A program made the position numbers and the translations under genes. A stretch of 64,000 nt of DNA from UBA7434 sp042090785 (GTDB taxonomy: Bacteria > Pseudomonadota > Gammaproteobacteria > Pseudomonadales > UBA7434). Positions 44,382-54,071 of the stretch are shown here, piece by piece (the first letter of the stretch is position 1; each line of letters starts with the position of its first letter). The DNA is taken from assembly GCA_042090785.1 (NCBI GenBank), contig JBELIP010000001.1, forward strand, positions 62,001-126,000, written 5' to 3'. The notes beneath the pieces were generated by a model. It did no database searches. It was not told the DNA's origin and saw only the letters and a list, made by a program, of their open reading frames with translations.

Positions 44382-45748
44382 TGAATAAACTATTTAATTT
44401 ATTTGGCCAAAAGGCTGACGACCACGAAAACAGTAATGGCGAGCAAGACTATAGCCAACTGATTCGCTGGTTCCGTCAGGCGACGCCTTATATTAATGCC
44501 CACCGCGGTAAAACCTTTGTCATTATGCTTAGCGGTGAAGCCGTTGCAGATAATAATATCAGCAATATTATTCATGATATCGCGCTGCTAAATAGCTTAG
44601 GTACACGCATCGTCATCATCCATGGTGTTCGCGCGCAACTGGATAAAAAATTAGAACAGCTCAATATCAATAGCCAATTTGTGCAGGGCATGCGTGTTAG
44701 TGATCAAGCGACAATGGATGCAGCGATTCAAGCCTGCAGCCTTATTCGCTCACAATTAGAAACAAGACTATCTATGGGGCTTGCAAACTCACCCATGCAT
44801 GGCGCGCGAGTTCGCGTCGCTTCAGCAAATGTAATTACCGCAAAACCTGCCGGCATTATTGATGGCGTTGACCTGCAGCATACCGGCTTAGTTAGAAAAA
44901 TAGATACCCTTGCGATGAACACCTTGCTCGATTTAGGCAATGTTGTCCTGCTATCTCCGCTAGCTTATTCGCCTACCGGCGAAGCTTTCAGCTTAAGCTA
45001 TCAACAAGTTGCCAGTGAAATTGCCATTGCATTGCAAGCTGATAAATTAATTGCTTTTACTGATCAAGACGGCATTTGTAATACGGAAGGTAAATTAATT
45101 AGAGAACTCAATCCCACCACTGCTCAAGCAAGCATCGCAAAGCAAGATCAAAACAATGAATTTATGCGCTGCGCCAAAACAGCCATTGCCAGCGTCGAAG
45201 GCGGTGTGCCGCGAGCCCATTTAATGAATTACGCTAACGATGGTGCGCTGCTGCAAGAACTGTATACCGTTGATGGTGCTGGCACGCTAATACTTAGTGC
45301 CAACTTTGAAATAACTCGCCAAGCCAATATGGAAGATATACCGGCCATTATTGAAATTATTTCACCACTCGAAGAGCAAGGTGTACTGGTCAAGCGCGAG
45401 CGCGATAAATTAGAAGATGAAATAGATTATTTTACAGTGATAGCACGCGAAGGCTTAATTATCGCGCTTGCTGCACTTTATCCCTATGCAGACAACAATG
45501 GCGAAATTGCCTGTATCGTTACACATCCTGACTACCGCAATGGCGCGCGTGGTGCCAGCTTACTCAACACTATAGAAGCCAATGCCCGTGCAGCAAACAT
45601 GGATAAAGTTTTTGTATTAACAACACAGACGGCACATTGGTTTATTGAAAATGGCTTTAAAGAAAGCGGCTTAGATGACTTGCCTGAAGAAAAACAATCG
45701 CTATATAACTATCAACGTAATTCAAAAGTGTTGTCAAAAAAACTTTAG
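44381..45748 (+). CDS. argA: amino-acid N-acetyltransferase (N-acetylglutamate synthase)
   Basis: ArgA acetylates glutamate as the first, arginine-inhibited, step of arginine synthesis. The 455-residue protein has an N-terminal amino-acid-kinase domain (FVIMLSGEAVADNNISNII, VIIHGVRAQLDKKL, VVLLSPLAYSPTGEAFSLSY) and a C-terminal GNAT domain (AALYPYADNNGEIACIVTHP, YRNGARGASLLNTIEANA). The order and length match the bacterial ArgA type. Its last four bases overlap the convergent acyltransferase gene. Confidence 0.95.
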   Translation: MNKLFNLFGQKADDHENSNGEQDYSQLIRWFRQATPYINAHRGKTFVIMLSGEAVADNNISNIIHDIALLNSLGTRIVIIHGVRAQLDKKLEQLNINSQFVQGMRVSDQATMDAAIQACSLIRSQLETRLSMGLANSPMHGARVRVASANVITAKPAGIIDGVDLQHTGLVRKIDTLAMNTLLDLGNVVLLSPLAYSPTGEAFSLSYQQVASEIAIALQADKLIAFTDQDGICNTEGKLIRELNPTTAQASIAKQDQNNEFMRCAKTAIASVEGGVPRAHLMNYANDGALLQELYTVDGAGTLILSANFEITRQANMEDIPAIIEIISPLEEQGVLVKRERDKLEDEIDYFTVIAREGLIIALAALYPYADNNGEIACIVTHPDYRNGARGASLLNTIEANARAANMDKVFVLTTQTAHWFIENGFKESGLDDLPEEKQSLYNYQRNSKVLSKKL

Positions 45749-46350
45749 TGATTCTCAGGCCGCTTGCCAGTAAATTGGCTAAAGTATTCTCGAATTTCAT
45801 GCATATCTTTTTCAAAGTCACCCGAGGTGTGCATCACTCGGCCAAAGTGAACTGTCTTAGTTGGAAAGTCCCAAGATACTAAAAGCATGGGAGCATTGGC
45901 TTGATGTGCAATATGTAAAAACCCCGATCGCCACTGCTTAATTTTGCTTCGCGTGCCTTCTGGCGACATAACAAACCACATGGTTTCACTCTTCAAAAAG
46001 TGTTCAACCACTGTTCCCACCGCACCTTTAGGTGAATGACGCTCAGTTGGGATAAAACCAATCCAACGCCAAAGATAAGAAAGCGGCCAAATAAACGCCT
46101 CTTTTTTCATCATAATGGTGCCCTTAATTCCCAAAGTAAGAATAATAGGCAAGCCAACAATAAAATCCCAATTAGAAGTATGCGGGGCAGCAGCAACTAA
46201 CAGTTTTTTTTCGTTAGGTAATGAACCCACTGTGCGCCAACCTGATAACCACCAAAAAAACATCGCTATATAAGTAACGAGTGAATTTTTCCGAATCGGC
46301 ATTTGATCAGGACGCCCATCCATTGCCTCAGTAATTGTTTGCTTATTCAT
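45745..46350 (-). CDS. PlsC-like acyltransferase
   Basis: The 201-residue protein has a short hydrophobic N-terminal segment (YIAMFFWWLSGW) and the acyltransferase motifs AAPHTSNWDFIVGLPI (an HX4D variant: H-T-S-N-W-D) and FVMSPEGTRSKIKQWRSGFLHIA (EGTRS). This fits the 1-acylglycerol-3-phosphate acyltransferase superfamily, and resembles the small stand-alone members that may acylate lipids other than lysophosphatidate. It converges on argA with a 4-bp overlap. Substrate unknown. Confidence 0.82.
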   Translation of the reverse strand: MNKQTITEAMDGRPDQMPIRKNSLVTYIAMFFWWLSGWRTVGSLPNEKKLLVAAAPHTSNWDFIVGLPIILTLGIKGTIMMKKEAFIWPLSYLWRWIGFIPTERHSPKGAVGTVVEHFLKSETMWFVMSPEGTRSKIKQWRSGFLHIAHQANAPMLLVSWDFPTKTVHFGRVMHTSGDFEKDMHEIREYFSQFTGKRPENH

Positions 46351-46494
46351 ATGATCACCACTTATGCCTGTATGACAGCTAGCTCTAACAAACCAACGTA
46401 TTCAATGTTAACCCGTATGGTGATTTTACCGCTGTAACAATATCGACATAAAACATTAATAATTATTAAATAAAGCTGCCCTATTCTAGCGATT

Positions 46495-47022
46495 ATGCCA
46501 ATTCTTCAGCAGCTAGCACATTACGACCAACGCATCTTTTTGTGGTGTGCAGATTTTTGTCAGTCAAAAAATCTACCTGCTTATGCAAAAATAATCTCTC
46601 ATAGCGGTGATGGCTATCTGCAAGTTTTTATACCGTTATTAATTTTTGCCATTGTAGGATCCGAGGCTCTACCCTTTTTAAATCTTGTTATTATCACTTT
46701 TAGTCTTGAGCGAGCGCTATATTGGGTATTGAAAAATAACTTCAAAAGAAAGCGCCCAGAAGCTGCTTTACCCTTCTTCAAAGCTAATATTTCTGCGTCA
46801 GACGAATTCAGCTTTCCCTCTGGACATACATCGGCCTCTTTTTTACTAGCAATACTGATATCAGGCTACCTCCCCGCTCTAGCAACTATCATGATGATGT
46901 GGGCGAGCCTTGTTAGCGTATCGCGAATCATTCTCGGCGTACATTTTCCCGCCGACATAATTGCTGGTATTTGTCTAGGTTGTAGTAGTGCTTACCTATG
47001 TCAATGGCTGGTGCTAAGCTAA
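46495..47022 (+). CDS. PAP2-family membrane phosphatase
   Basis: The 175-residue integral membrane protein carries the three PAP2 phosphatase motifs: KNNFKRKRPEA (KX6RP), FSFPSGHTSASF (PSGH) and SRIILGVHFPADI (SRX5HX3D), with several hydrophobic helices. Such enzymes remove phosphate from phosphatidate, undecaprenyl pyrophosphate or lipid A. With a glycosyltransferase immediately downstream (51 bp) and an acyltransferase opposite, a lipid-glycan role is likely, but the substrate cannot be determined. Confidence 0.85.
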   Translation: MPILQQLAHYDQRIFLWCADFCQSKNLPAYAKIISHSGDGYLQVFIPLLIFAIVGSEALPFLNLVIITFSLERALYWVLKNNFKRKRPEAALPFFKANISASDEFSFPSGHTSASFLLAILISGYLPALATIMMMWASLVSVSRIILGVHFPADIIAGICLGCSSAYLCQWLVLS

Positions 47023-47073
47023 GTCTAATCTATTTATTATTCAATCATTAAATCAATATAGACACATTAAACT

Positions 47074-48138
47074 ATGAAAATACTTTACGGCATCCAAGGC
47101 ACTGGTAATGGCCATATTAGTCGAGCAAGAATACTCGCTCGACATTTAGAAAAAACAAATGCTGATGTTACTTATTTATTTTCAGGTCGTGAACGTGATG
47201 ATTTTTTTGACATGGAAATATTTGGCGACTTTATCTGCTTGCGTGGCTTTACTTTTTATAGCACCAATGGTGCTGTTAGCTACAAAAAGACAATTTTTAA
47301 CAATAACATCTTTCACTTTTTATCGGATGTAATGTCGCTAGATATAACAGGTTACGATTTAATTATTACAGACTTCGAGCCAGTCAGTGCCTGGGCAGGA
47401 AAACTACGCGGTAAGAAAATTATTGGTGTAGGCCATCAATATGCTTTTAATCACAATATTCCTCGCGCCGGCGACAATGCACTAACGCGCAGTATCATGC
47501 GATATTTTTCACCTGCAACAATCTCAATTGGCCTTCACTGGCATCATTTTGGTAACCAAGAAGTTTTACCACCTATTATTGATACCGAGCACACATTGCC
47601 AACAAGTGAACCTATTGACTCGAAGAGCGGCAAAAAAAATATATTGGTTTACTTACCTTTTGAAAACCAAGATGTCGTACAAAAGATATTGCAAAACTTT
47701 ACTGATTATTGCTTCACTATTTACGCACCACAAAATACTAACCAAGATATTAACCATATTGCTTTACGAAAAACTTGCCTCAATGGTTTTAAGAGCGATC
47801 TTGCCTCAAGCGATGGCGTTATTTGCAATTCAGGATTTGAACTAATAAGTGAATGCCTGCATCTAGGTTTACCGATATTAACCAAACCACAAAGTGGTCA
47901 AATGGAGCAACAGAGCAATGCCTCAGCTCTTCAACAGTTAAATTATGCAGTCACAATGAAAGCGTTAGATGCTGATATTATTCAGCAATGGTTAGACAAT
48001 ATTGATATCGCAACACCAAGCATGGTACTGCCTGATGTTGCAAAATATATTGTTGACTGGCTGCTCGCAGGACAGACCGAATCCATTGAGCAACTGGGAA
48101 GCGACCTCTGGGAAAAGGTCAGTTATCGAAAAATTTAG
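47074..48138 (+). CDS. MJ1255/VC2487-family glycosyltransferase
   Basis: The 354-residue GT-B-type protein begins MKILYGIQGTGNGHISRARI, the glycine-rich start of this family, and continues with LFSGRERDDFFDMEIFG, DLIITDFEPVSAWAGKL and IIGVGHQYAF. The donor half has ICNSGFELISECLHLGLPIL and TKPQSGQMEQQSNA, similar to MurG/UGT-type donor sites. Members are annotated as hypothetical glycosyltransferases; the sugar and acceptor are unknown. It is coupled in direction and spacing with the PAP2 gene and overlaps metY by four bases at the 3' end. Confidence 0.8.
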   Translation: MKILYGIQGTGNGHISRARILARHLEKTNADVTYLFSGRERDDFFDMEIFGDFICLRGFTFYSTNGAVSYKKTIFNNNIFHFLSDVMSLDITGYDLIITDFEPVSAWAGKLRGKKIIGVGHQYAFNHNIPRAGDNALTRSIMRYFSPATISIGLHWHHFGNQEVLPPIIDTEHTLPTSEPIDSKSGKKNILVYLPFENQDVVQKILQNFTDYCFTIYAPQNTNQDINHIALRKTCLNGFKSDLASSDGVICNSGFELISECLHLGLPILTKPQSGQMEQQSNASALQQLNYAVTMKALDADIIQQWLDNIDIATPSMVLPDVAKYIVDWLLAGQTESIEQLGSDLWEKVSYRKI

Positions 48139-49409
48139 TGCGCTGCCTGCTCTAACGCCTGCTCAATGTCGGCAATAATATCATCGACATGTTCGATACC
48201 AATCGATAAACGTACTAGATCAGTGGTCACGCCAGCAGTCGCTAACTCATCGTCATTTAACTGACGATGCGTAGTACTTGCTGGGTGACAGGCCAAACTT
48301 TTTGCATCCCCAATATTAACAAGGCGCTTAATCATCTGCAGTGCATCAATAAATTTGGCGCCCGCTTCTGCGCCACCTTTGATACCAAAACTCAAAATAG
48401 CTGATGGCTTACCGGCAACCATACGCTGCGCAACAGCATAAAAAGGACTGCCCGTTAAGCCCGCGTAATTAACCCAATTTAATTGCTTATGGCTTTCAAG
48501 ATATTCAGCAACTTTTTGCGCGTTAGCCACATGCCTATCCATACGAAGTGAAAGCGTCTCTAAACCTTGTAACGCTAAAAAGGCATTAAACGGTGATAAC
48601 GCCGCCCCCATATTACGTAACGGAACCACTCGAGCTCGGCCGATGTATGCAGCTTCACCTAAGGCTTCAGCATACACAACACCATGATAAGAAGGGTCTG
48701 GCTCATTAAATTGTGGAAAGCGTGGGTTATCCTTCCACTCAAACTTACCTGAATCAACAATAATGCCGCCAATCGTTGTGCCATGACCACCAATATATTT
48801 TGTTAACGAATGAACAACAATATCAGCGCCAAATTCGAATGGGCGACACAAATAGGGAGTAGCAACCGTATTGTCGACAATCACTGGTACACCATGCTTA
48901 TGCGCCATAGTCGATAACGCTTCAAGGTCTACAATATTGCCCGCAGGATTACCTATAGATTCACAAAAAATAGCTTTGGTTTTATCATCTATTAATTTTT
49001 CTAAAGCAGTAATATCACTACCCGACGCCATGCGAACATCAATGCCTTGCTGAGGGAAAGTGTGGGCAAATAAATTGTAAGTACCGCCGTAAAGCTCGCT
49101 AACACTTACAATATTATCGCCGGCCGCTGCAACTGTTTGTATACTCGCAGTAATAGCCGCCATTCCTGAGGCCATGCATAATGCGCCAATGCCGCCTTCC
49201 ATATCAGCTAATCGCTGCTCCAACACATCGAGTGTTGGATTCATTATGCGGCTGTATATATACCCTGGCTCTTTTAAATCAAAAAGATCGGCACCATGCT
49301 GCGTGTCACGAAAACTGTATGAAGTAGTTTGGTATATTGGTACTGCAACTGCACGTGTCGTTGGGTCGTCTTCAAAACCAGAATGAATTGCTTTAGTTTC
49401 TAATTTCAT
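48135..49409 (-). CDS. metY: O-acetylhomoserine aminocarboxypropyltransferase (sulfhydrylase)
   Basis: This PLP enzyme makes homocysteine, or methionine with methanethiol, from O-acetylhomoserine. The 424-residue protein has the Cys/Met metabolism motifs YSRIMNPTLDVLEQRLADME, ASGMAAITASI, VDNTVATPYLCRPFEFGADI and the PLP-Lys segment VHSLTKYIGGHGTTIGG (Lys near 205). Length and motif wording fit MetY rather than MetB/MetC, which are about 380-400 residues. The SD AAGGAAAAAAAC precedes the ATG. It lies 42 bp after a YfaZ-like gene and could be in the same transcript. Confidence 0.9.
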   Translation of the reverse strand: MKLETKAIHSGFEDDPTTRAVAVPIYQTTSYSFRDTQHGADLFDLKEPGYIYSRIMNPTLDVLEQRLADMEGGIGALCMASGMAAITASIQTVAAAGDNIVSVSELYGGTYNLFAHTFPQQGIDVRMASGSDITALEKLIDDKTKAIFCESIGNPAGNIVDLEALSTMAHKHGVPVIVDNTVATPYLCRPFEFGADIVVHSLTKYIGGHGTTIGGIIVDSGKFEWKDNPRFPQFNEPDPSYHGVVYAEALGEAAYIGRARVVPLRNMGAALSPFNAFLALQGLETLSLRMDRHVANAQKVAEYLESHKQLNWVNYAGLTGSPFYAVAQRMVAGKPSAILSFGIKGGAEAGAKFIDALQMIKRLVNIGDAKSLACHPASTTHRQLNDDELATAGVTTDLVRLSIGIEHVDDIIADIEQALEQAAH

Positions 49410-49451
49410 GTTTTTTTCCTTTTATCTTTTTTAAATATTTTTTTGCCTATA

Positions 49452-50015
49452 TTAAAATTCGAATTTTAAACCAAAATAGGGATCATCATAAACTTCAAGA
49501 TCAAACTGGCCATTGTCGGCTTCAATATTGCGGTAACCAATAAAGAATGAGCCGTTCTCAACTACTTGATAAGTCAAGCGTGCATCGTACTCAAGTAAAT
49601 TATCAAAGTCACCGCCAGTAACAATGTCTGGCGCATAATGAAAATGAAAACCAAAATTCATTTTTTCTGACAGTGAACGACTAATTCCACCACCCAATGC
49701 CAGACCAAAACCACCCTCTTCCTCAACATCTAACCAATACACTTTGGCACCCAGTTGAAGGCCTGACTCGCTATCGCTGGTAAAAAAACGATAGCTAATT
49801 TTATCGGCTGATAAATTATTAAAATCGGAATGCATAAAAGCTAATTGCCCAGCAAAGTTTTTCTCATAGGAACTGGTAAATCGCAAATCAATTAATTCTT
49901 CATTAATTGAAAGTTCTAACTCATTTGCGTTGGCCTGATAACTAGCCATAGCTGCTAACAATGCAACAAGGGTCGCTAACTTCTTTATGCTGCCTGAATT
50001 TTCTTTTTTCATCAT
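49452..50015 (-). CDS. YfaZ-like outer-membrane beta-barrel protein
   Basis: The 187-residue precursor has a signal peptide (KKLATLVALLAAMASYQANA, cleavage near ANA), then alternating short beta-strands and loops rich in aromatic and glycine residues (GLQLGAKVYWLDVEEEGGFG) and a final YFGLKFEF, a C-terminal aromatic typical of outer-membrane barrels. The pattern matches the YfaZ family. Function is unknown. An AGGGA SD sits about six bases before the first ATG (50015); Met2 is also possible. Confidence 0.75.
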   Translation of the reverse strand: MMKKENSGSIKKLATLVALLAAMASYQANANELELSINEELIDLRFTSSYEKNFAGQLAFMHSDFNNLSADKISYRFFTSDSESGLQLGAKVYWLDVEEEGGFGLALGGGISRSLSEKMNFGFHFHYAPDIVTGGDFDNLLEYDARLTYQVVENGSFFIGYRNIEADNGQFDLEVYDDPYFGLKFEF

Positions 50016-50127
50016 GCTTATTCCCTAATTAAGTTGTATGTCAAATGAGTTTTGCTGCAATAAGCTTATCGTACCAAAAGATAGCCATAGACAAGACCCA
50101 TGTATTGAGCGATGTTTGTTAATTTTG

Positions 50128-51159
50128 TTAGCTTTTTAAATCCATATGCATTTTGTCCAGTTTATGCTGATTACTTTTGACACGTTTAAGAATTTCACTC
50201 AGTGGCAGTAAATCCATTGCCTGCAAACGATGCTCCTTAGCAATATCAACTAAATACTTACCATGCTTAAAAAATATTTTATACGCATCGATTAAAGAAT
50301 AATCTGGATCAAACATGTGCGTAGGCAATGATGATACGCCATTAATTTCAATAATCACAAATTCTCCACGTAACAGCGCCTCCTTGCTTTCCGCTTTAAC
50401 GTCTAGCCTGCCGAAATTGAACTTTGGTTGATGCTCAAACACACTAAAAATGGCTTTTTCTAATGCTAGGCATAGCCAATGTGTATCATCAGTGAATTTG
50501 CAGCCCATGGTATGAGAACCAATAAACGAGAGGCAAACTTCTTGTCCTACAGCTGGGATTTGAGCAAGATCAAAGTACTGCAAAAATGTAGACCAATGAT
50601 GCGTATAACGATAGTGCTGTTGTGCCAACTGCTGTAAGTTATCTTTGCCATTGCCGATAACGGTTGGAAAGTGTTTTTGATTAATGCCTGTGATTTTTGG
50701 CTGCCCAGATTGACGTATATAAAAAATACCACACTCAAATTTAAACGGCGTAAATTTTTGTAGTAGGTAATCACCTGTGATTTTATTAATACAAGTATGT
50801 GCCGCTTGTTCATTGATGATTTTTATAACGCCTTTCCCCACTAAACCAATATCCGGCTTTAATATCAGCGGATAACCATGCATGGCGGCAAATGATTGGA
50901 TAGCAGAAATTTTTTCACAGTCCGCTAAATTAGCAGGCAGTAAACTTGTGGGTAAAAATAAACGCTGATCGAATTGCTGCTGGGTATTAAACTTGGACCC
51001 AATACCAATTTCACCGTGGTCAAGTGCGGCATTGGCCTTAGCTAAGGTGGGAATACTCACTCGACGAAGCAAGCACTGCAAACCTAAATAAACATAAAAA
51101 GGCAATTCAAATAATCGCGGATGCCAAAATTCATGATGCTTTAACCACTTGCTCTTCAA
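50128..51159 (-). CDS. ATP-grasp-fold protein of unknown specificity
   Basis: The 343-residue protein has the ATP-grasp pattern: YPLILKPDIGLVGKGVIKI at about 99-117 (nucleotide-binding Lys and glycine loop), DYLLQKFTPFKFECGIFYIR at about 133-152, and a C-terminal EINGVSSLPTHMFDPD resembling the Mg-binding N-X-S region. ATP-grasp ligases join a carboxylate to an amine or thiol. Annotations such as D-Ala-D-Ala ligase sometimes attach to such proteins, but the sequence does not show DdlB motifs. The gene is isolated, with its own short intergenic regions on both sides. The substrate is not determinable. Confidence 0.7.
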   Translation of the reverse strand: MKSKWLKHHEFWHPRLFELPFYVYLGLQCLLRRVSIPTLAKANAALDHGEIGIGSKFNTQQQFDQRLFLPTSLLPANLADCEKISAIQSFAAMHGYPLILKPDIGLVGKGVIKIINEQAAHTCINKITGDYLLQKFTPFKFECGIFYIRQSGQPKITGINQKHFPTVIGNGKDNLQQLAQQHYRYTHHWSTFLQYFDLAQIPAVGQEVCLSFIGSHTMGCKFTDDTHWLCLALEKAIFSVFEHQPKFNFGRLDVKAESKEALLRGEFVIIEINGVSSLPTHMFDPDYSLIDAYKIFFKHGKYLVDIAKEHRLQAMDLLPLSEILKRVKSNQHKLDKMHMDLKS

Positions 51160-51313
51160 CGCAGTACTCTCTAATTCACTGATAATGACAGAGTTGAATT
51201 AGACTACAAAAGAGCAGTGGATACCATATTTATTGATTTTGGTTGTTGGGAATAGGTAAATGCTAACGGTTTTTTATCCGGCAAAAGCAAAAGGCTTTTC
51301 CATGGCATGTTCA

Positions 51314-52204
51314 TTACTTAAGATCCGACAACTGCTCCGCTGAAAGCAAACTCATTTTAAATAATTCGTTAGCATCGGGTACCGCATCAGCTGTTTTATT
51401 AACCACGTTTTTATAGCTCTGTTCACCAATACGCTCAAGCGCCTGCTGAATAAACTTATCTAACTCTTGCCGACTTGTCGATTCAGATATCCATTGTTCA
51501 GCTAACAGACCAGAAAATGCTACGGCATACTCCAGCTCGCTTAACTCGGTAATAGATTTTGCCTCTAACAAGTAATGACTGTTGCGAACAGCATTAATAT
51601 GAATGGAGGGCAAATTCCAACGCTCTAGTATTGCCGCGCCAATTTCACCGTGATCGATACCAAACATGCGTCGCTCTAACTCAAGCAAATCCAAATGGCT
51701 GCGCGCGCCATTCACCAACTGAGTATATTTTTTCCCCTCAAAAACCTCAAAACCAATCATGCCAACATCTTGCATTAGTGCAGCCACAAATAAATCGCCC
51801 TGCTCTACTCCGCTCAGTTCGCTGCGCATTTCAATAGCCTCAATAGCACTCAATACACTCTTACGCCAAAAAGCATCATGATTAAATCCAGCATCCTTGG
51901 TTTCGCGGCTACGCATCATATCAATAATGGCAAAACCAATTGCAATACTCATGGTGAGCTGAATGCCTAATATCGCCAAGGCCTGATTTAAATTGGTAAT
52001 TTCATGTCGGAAAGGAAAAATGGAGGAGTTGCTTACCTGTAACAATCGCGCACTTAATACTGCATCGTTAGCAATAATCTCACTGATCTTTGCCGCATAT
52101 AATTCCTTGTCATTACTCATGTCGATAATACGCACAGCCATATCAGGCAGCATGGGCAATTGATCTGAGTGACGAACTTTTTCTAGTAAAGCCTCTTTAT
52201 CCAT
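51314..52204 (-). CDS. HDOD-domain signalling protein
   Basis: The protein, about 296 residues from the ATG at 52204, begins MDKEALLEKVRHSDQLPMLP and has the HDOD pattern LPDMAVRIIDMSNDKELYAAK, NDAVLSARLLQVSNSSIFPF, ITNLNQALAILGIQLTMSIA, and FVAALMQDVGMIGFEVFEGK with the HD-like position. The metal-binding His-Asp pair of true HD domains is incomplete, as is normal for HDOD. These proteins often act in regulation of motility or signalling. The frame extends to 52267, but MDKEALLEKV is the family-like start. Confidence 0.82.
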   Translation of the reverse strand: MDKEALLEKVRHSDQLPMLPDMAVRIIDMSNDKELYAAKISEIIANDAVLSARLLQVSNSSIFPFRHEITNLNQALAILGIQLTMSIAIGFAIIDMMRSRETKDAGFNHDAFWRKSVLSAIEAIEMRSELSGVEQGDLFVAALMQDVGMIGFEVFEGKKYTQLVNGARSHLDLLELERRMFGIDHGEIGAAILERWNLPSIHINAVRNSHYLLEAKSITELSELEYAVAFSGLLAEQWISESTSRQELDKFIQQALERIGEQSYKNVVNKTADAVPDANELFKMSLLSAEQLSDLK

Positions 52205-52699
52205 TTTTAATCCATTAGTCCTTGCAATCGTTATTGTCTTTTCAATATAACAACGAATTAACAACAATATTTTTCTTATATGTCATAATGCATAACGCCT
52301 TTTTATGTGTCTGATACCTTTCTAGCGATACCTTTCTAGCTAGCGATACTCTTTTGCCTTAGCAACATATGTCGCTTATTAGCTAATGGATCGGTGAATT
52401 GCTTAAACGTTCCCATCGCAAGCCAAGCTTTAACATTTTTTTGATTTACGCCTTTAAACGCCTAGGTTTTTGCCGATTATTTTTTAGACAAAAGCGCTTA
52501 TTTAATGATCCAATACGCCAAATAAGCGGTATTACTTTTGCCTAATAACTAAATGTCTAAGTTTTGGTCCGGTTCAGGTAGAATGACGGCCCAAACCCTT
52601 TACGGCTCAAAATGTTCTAAATTTAACTCGATCAATTGACCAACAATGTTTTTAAAGTGATTAGCCCTTCACCCCCTCCAACAATGCACGGATTATGTA
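52205..52699. promoter_or_regulatory. 495-bp divergent intergenic region upstream of hemL
   Basis: Contains the start sides of the HDOD gene and hemL, so promoters for both. The only structure I can point to is a 14-bp tandem duplication at 52313-52340. In Pseudomonas thiE precedes hemL; no thiE-like coding frame is present here. Confidence 0.45.
52313..52340. repeat. perfect 14-bp tandem duplication
   Basis: The unit gatacctttctagc occurs twice without mismatch (52313-52326 and 52327-52340) and is followed by a partial echo tagcgatact. No coding potential. Confidence 0.92.
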
Positions 52700-53995
52700 A
52701 TGACATCGATTGCCAACCCAGCCTCAGAAAAACTTTTCAAGCAAGCCCAAGAATCAATTCCTGGTGGCGTTAATTCGCCCGTTCGAGCGTTTAAAGCTGT
52801 AGGCGGAACCCCTTTATTTATTAAGTCGGCAAAGGGTGCTCATGTTATTGATAGCGATGATAAGCGCTACATTGATTATGTGCAGTCATGGGGGCCAATG
52901 ATCCTCGGCCATGCGCACCCAGAAATTATTGCTGCCGTGCAAGAAAAAATGGCCAACGGTTTGAGCTTTGGCGCACCGACAGAAATTGAAACCACCCTAG
53001 CAGAAAAGATAAAGTCGATACTGCCCAGCATGGATATGATGCGAATGGTCAGTTCAGGCACCGAAGCCACCATGAGCGCAATACGTTTGGCGCGCGGTTA
53101 TACCGATCGCGACAAAATTGTTAAGTTTGAAGGCTGCTACCACGGCCACTCAGATTCATTGTTAGTCAAAGCAGGGTCTGGCGCGCTAACCTTTGGCGTA
53201 CCCAGCTCGCCCGGTGTTCCTGAATCGCTGGTCAAGCACACATTAAATTTAACGTATAACGATATTGAACAGGTTAAAGCGGTTTTTGCAGAACAAGGCG
53301 AGAGCATTGCCTGTATTATTGTAGAGCCAGTGGCGGGCAACATGAATTGCGTACCACCTATTGATGGCTTTTTATCTACGCTACGTGAAGTCTGCGATGC
53401 CTCGGGCGCGCTACTGATTTTTGATGAAGTAATGACTGGTTTTCGCGTTCACCCTCAAGGCGCTCAAGGACATTTCAATGTTAAACCTGACTTAACCACA
53501 TTGGGTAAGGTGATTGGTGGCGGTATGCCGGTTGGCGCCTTTGGTGGGCGACGCGAAATTATGGAACACTTAGCACCTACTGGACCTATCTATCAAGCAG
53601 GCACATTATCGGGCAACCCTGTGGCTATGGCCGCAGGCTTAACCACATTAAACTTAGTCTCCGAAGATGGTTTTTATGAAAATTTATTTGCTTCAACCGA
53701 TCAGCTAACCAGCGGCTTAGAAGCAGTGGCTAAACAATGTGATATTCCATTTACGACGAATCATGTTGGCAGCATGTTTGGTATGTTTTTTACTGAAGAG
53801 AAAAAAGTGACACGTTACGAGCAAGTGATGAATGGTAATAACGAACGCTTTAACCAATTTTTTCATGGCATGTTAGCGCAAGGTGTTTACTTAGCACCTG
53901 CAAGTTTTGAGGCAGGGTTTGTATCAGGGGCGCATAGCAGTGATATTATCGATGCCACATTAACGGCAGCTGAAACAATTATGCGTCAGCTATAA
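52700..53995 (+). CDS. hemL: glutamate-1-semialdehyde 2,1-aminomutase
   Basis: HemL converts glutamate-1-semialdehyde to 5-aminolevulinate for haem synthesis. The 431-residue PLP enzyme has PGGVNSPVRAFKAVGG at about 20-35, MVSSGTEATMSAIRLARG, FEGCYHGHSDSLLVKAGSGA, IFDEVMTGFRV, and the PLP-Lys segment TTLGKVIGGGMPVGAFGG (Lys about 273), in canonical order. The ATG at 52700 gives the usual N-terminus. It is alone on the plus strand and faces the PP-loop gene. Confidence 0.96.
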   Translation: MTSIANPASEKLFKQAQESIPGGVNSPVRAFKAVGGTPLFIKSAKGAHVIDSDDKRYIDYVQSWGPMILGHAHPEIIAAVQEKMANGLSFGAPTEIETTLAEKIKSILPSMDMMRMVSSGTEATMSAIRLARGYTDRDKIVKFEGCYHGHSDSLLVKAGSGALTFGVPSSPGVPESLVKHTLNLTYNDIEQVKAVFAEQGESIACIIVEPVAGNMNCVPPIDGFLSTLREVCDASGALLIFDEVMTGFRVHPQGAQGHFNVKPDLTTLGKVIGGGMPVGAFGGRREIMEHLAPTGPIYQAGTLSGNPVAMAAGLTTLNLVSEDGFYENLFASTDQLTSGLEAVAKQCDIPFTTNHVGSMFGMFFTEEKKVTRYEQVMNGNNERFNQFFHGMLAQGVYLAPASFEAGFVSGAHSSDIIDATLTAAETIMRQL

Positions 53996-54071
53996 CCTTA
54001 ATAGCGACTGAGGTTATAGCGATCAACTGAGCGAATATTCATTGGTCATTCGACGGTGAAACTCGTTTTTT

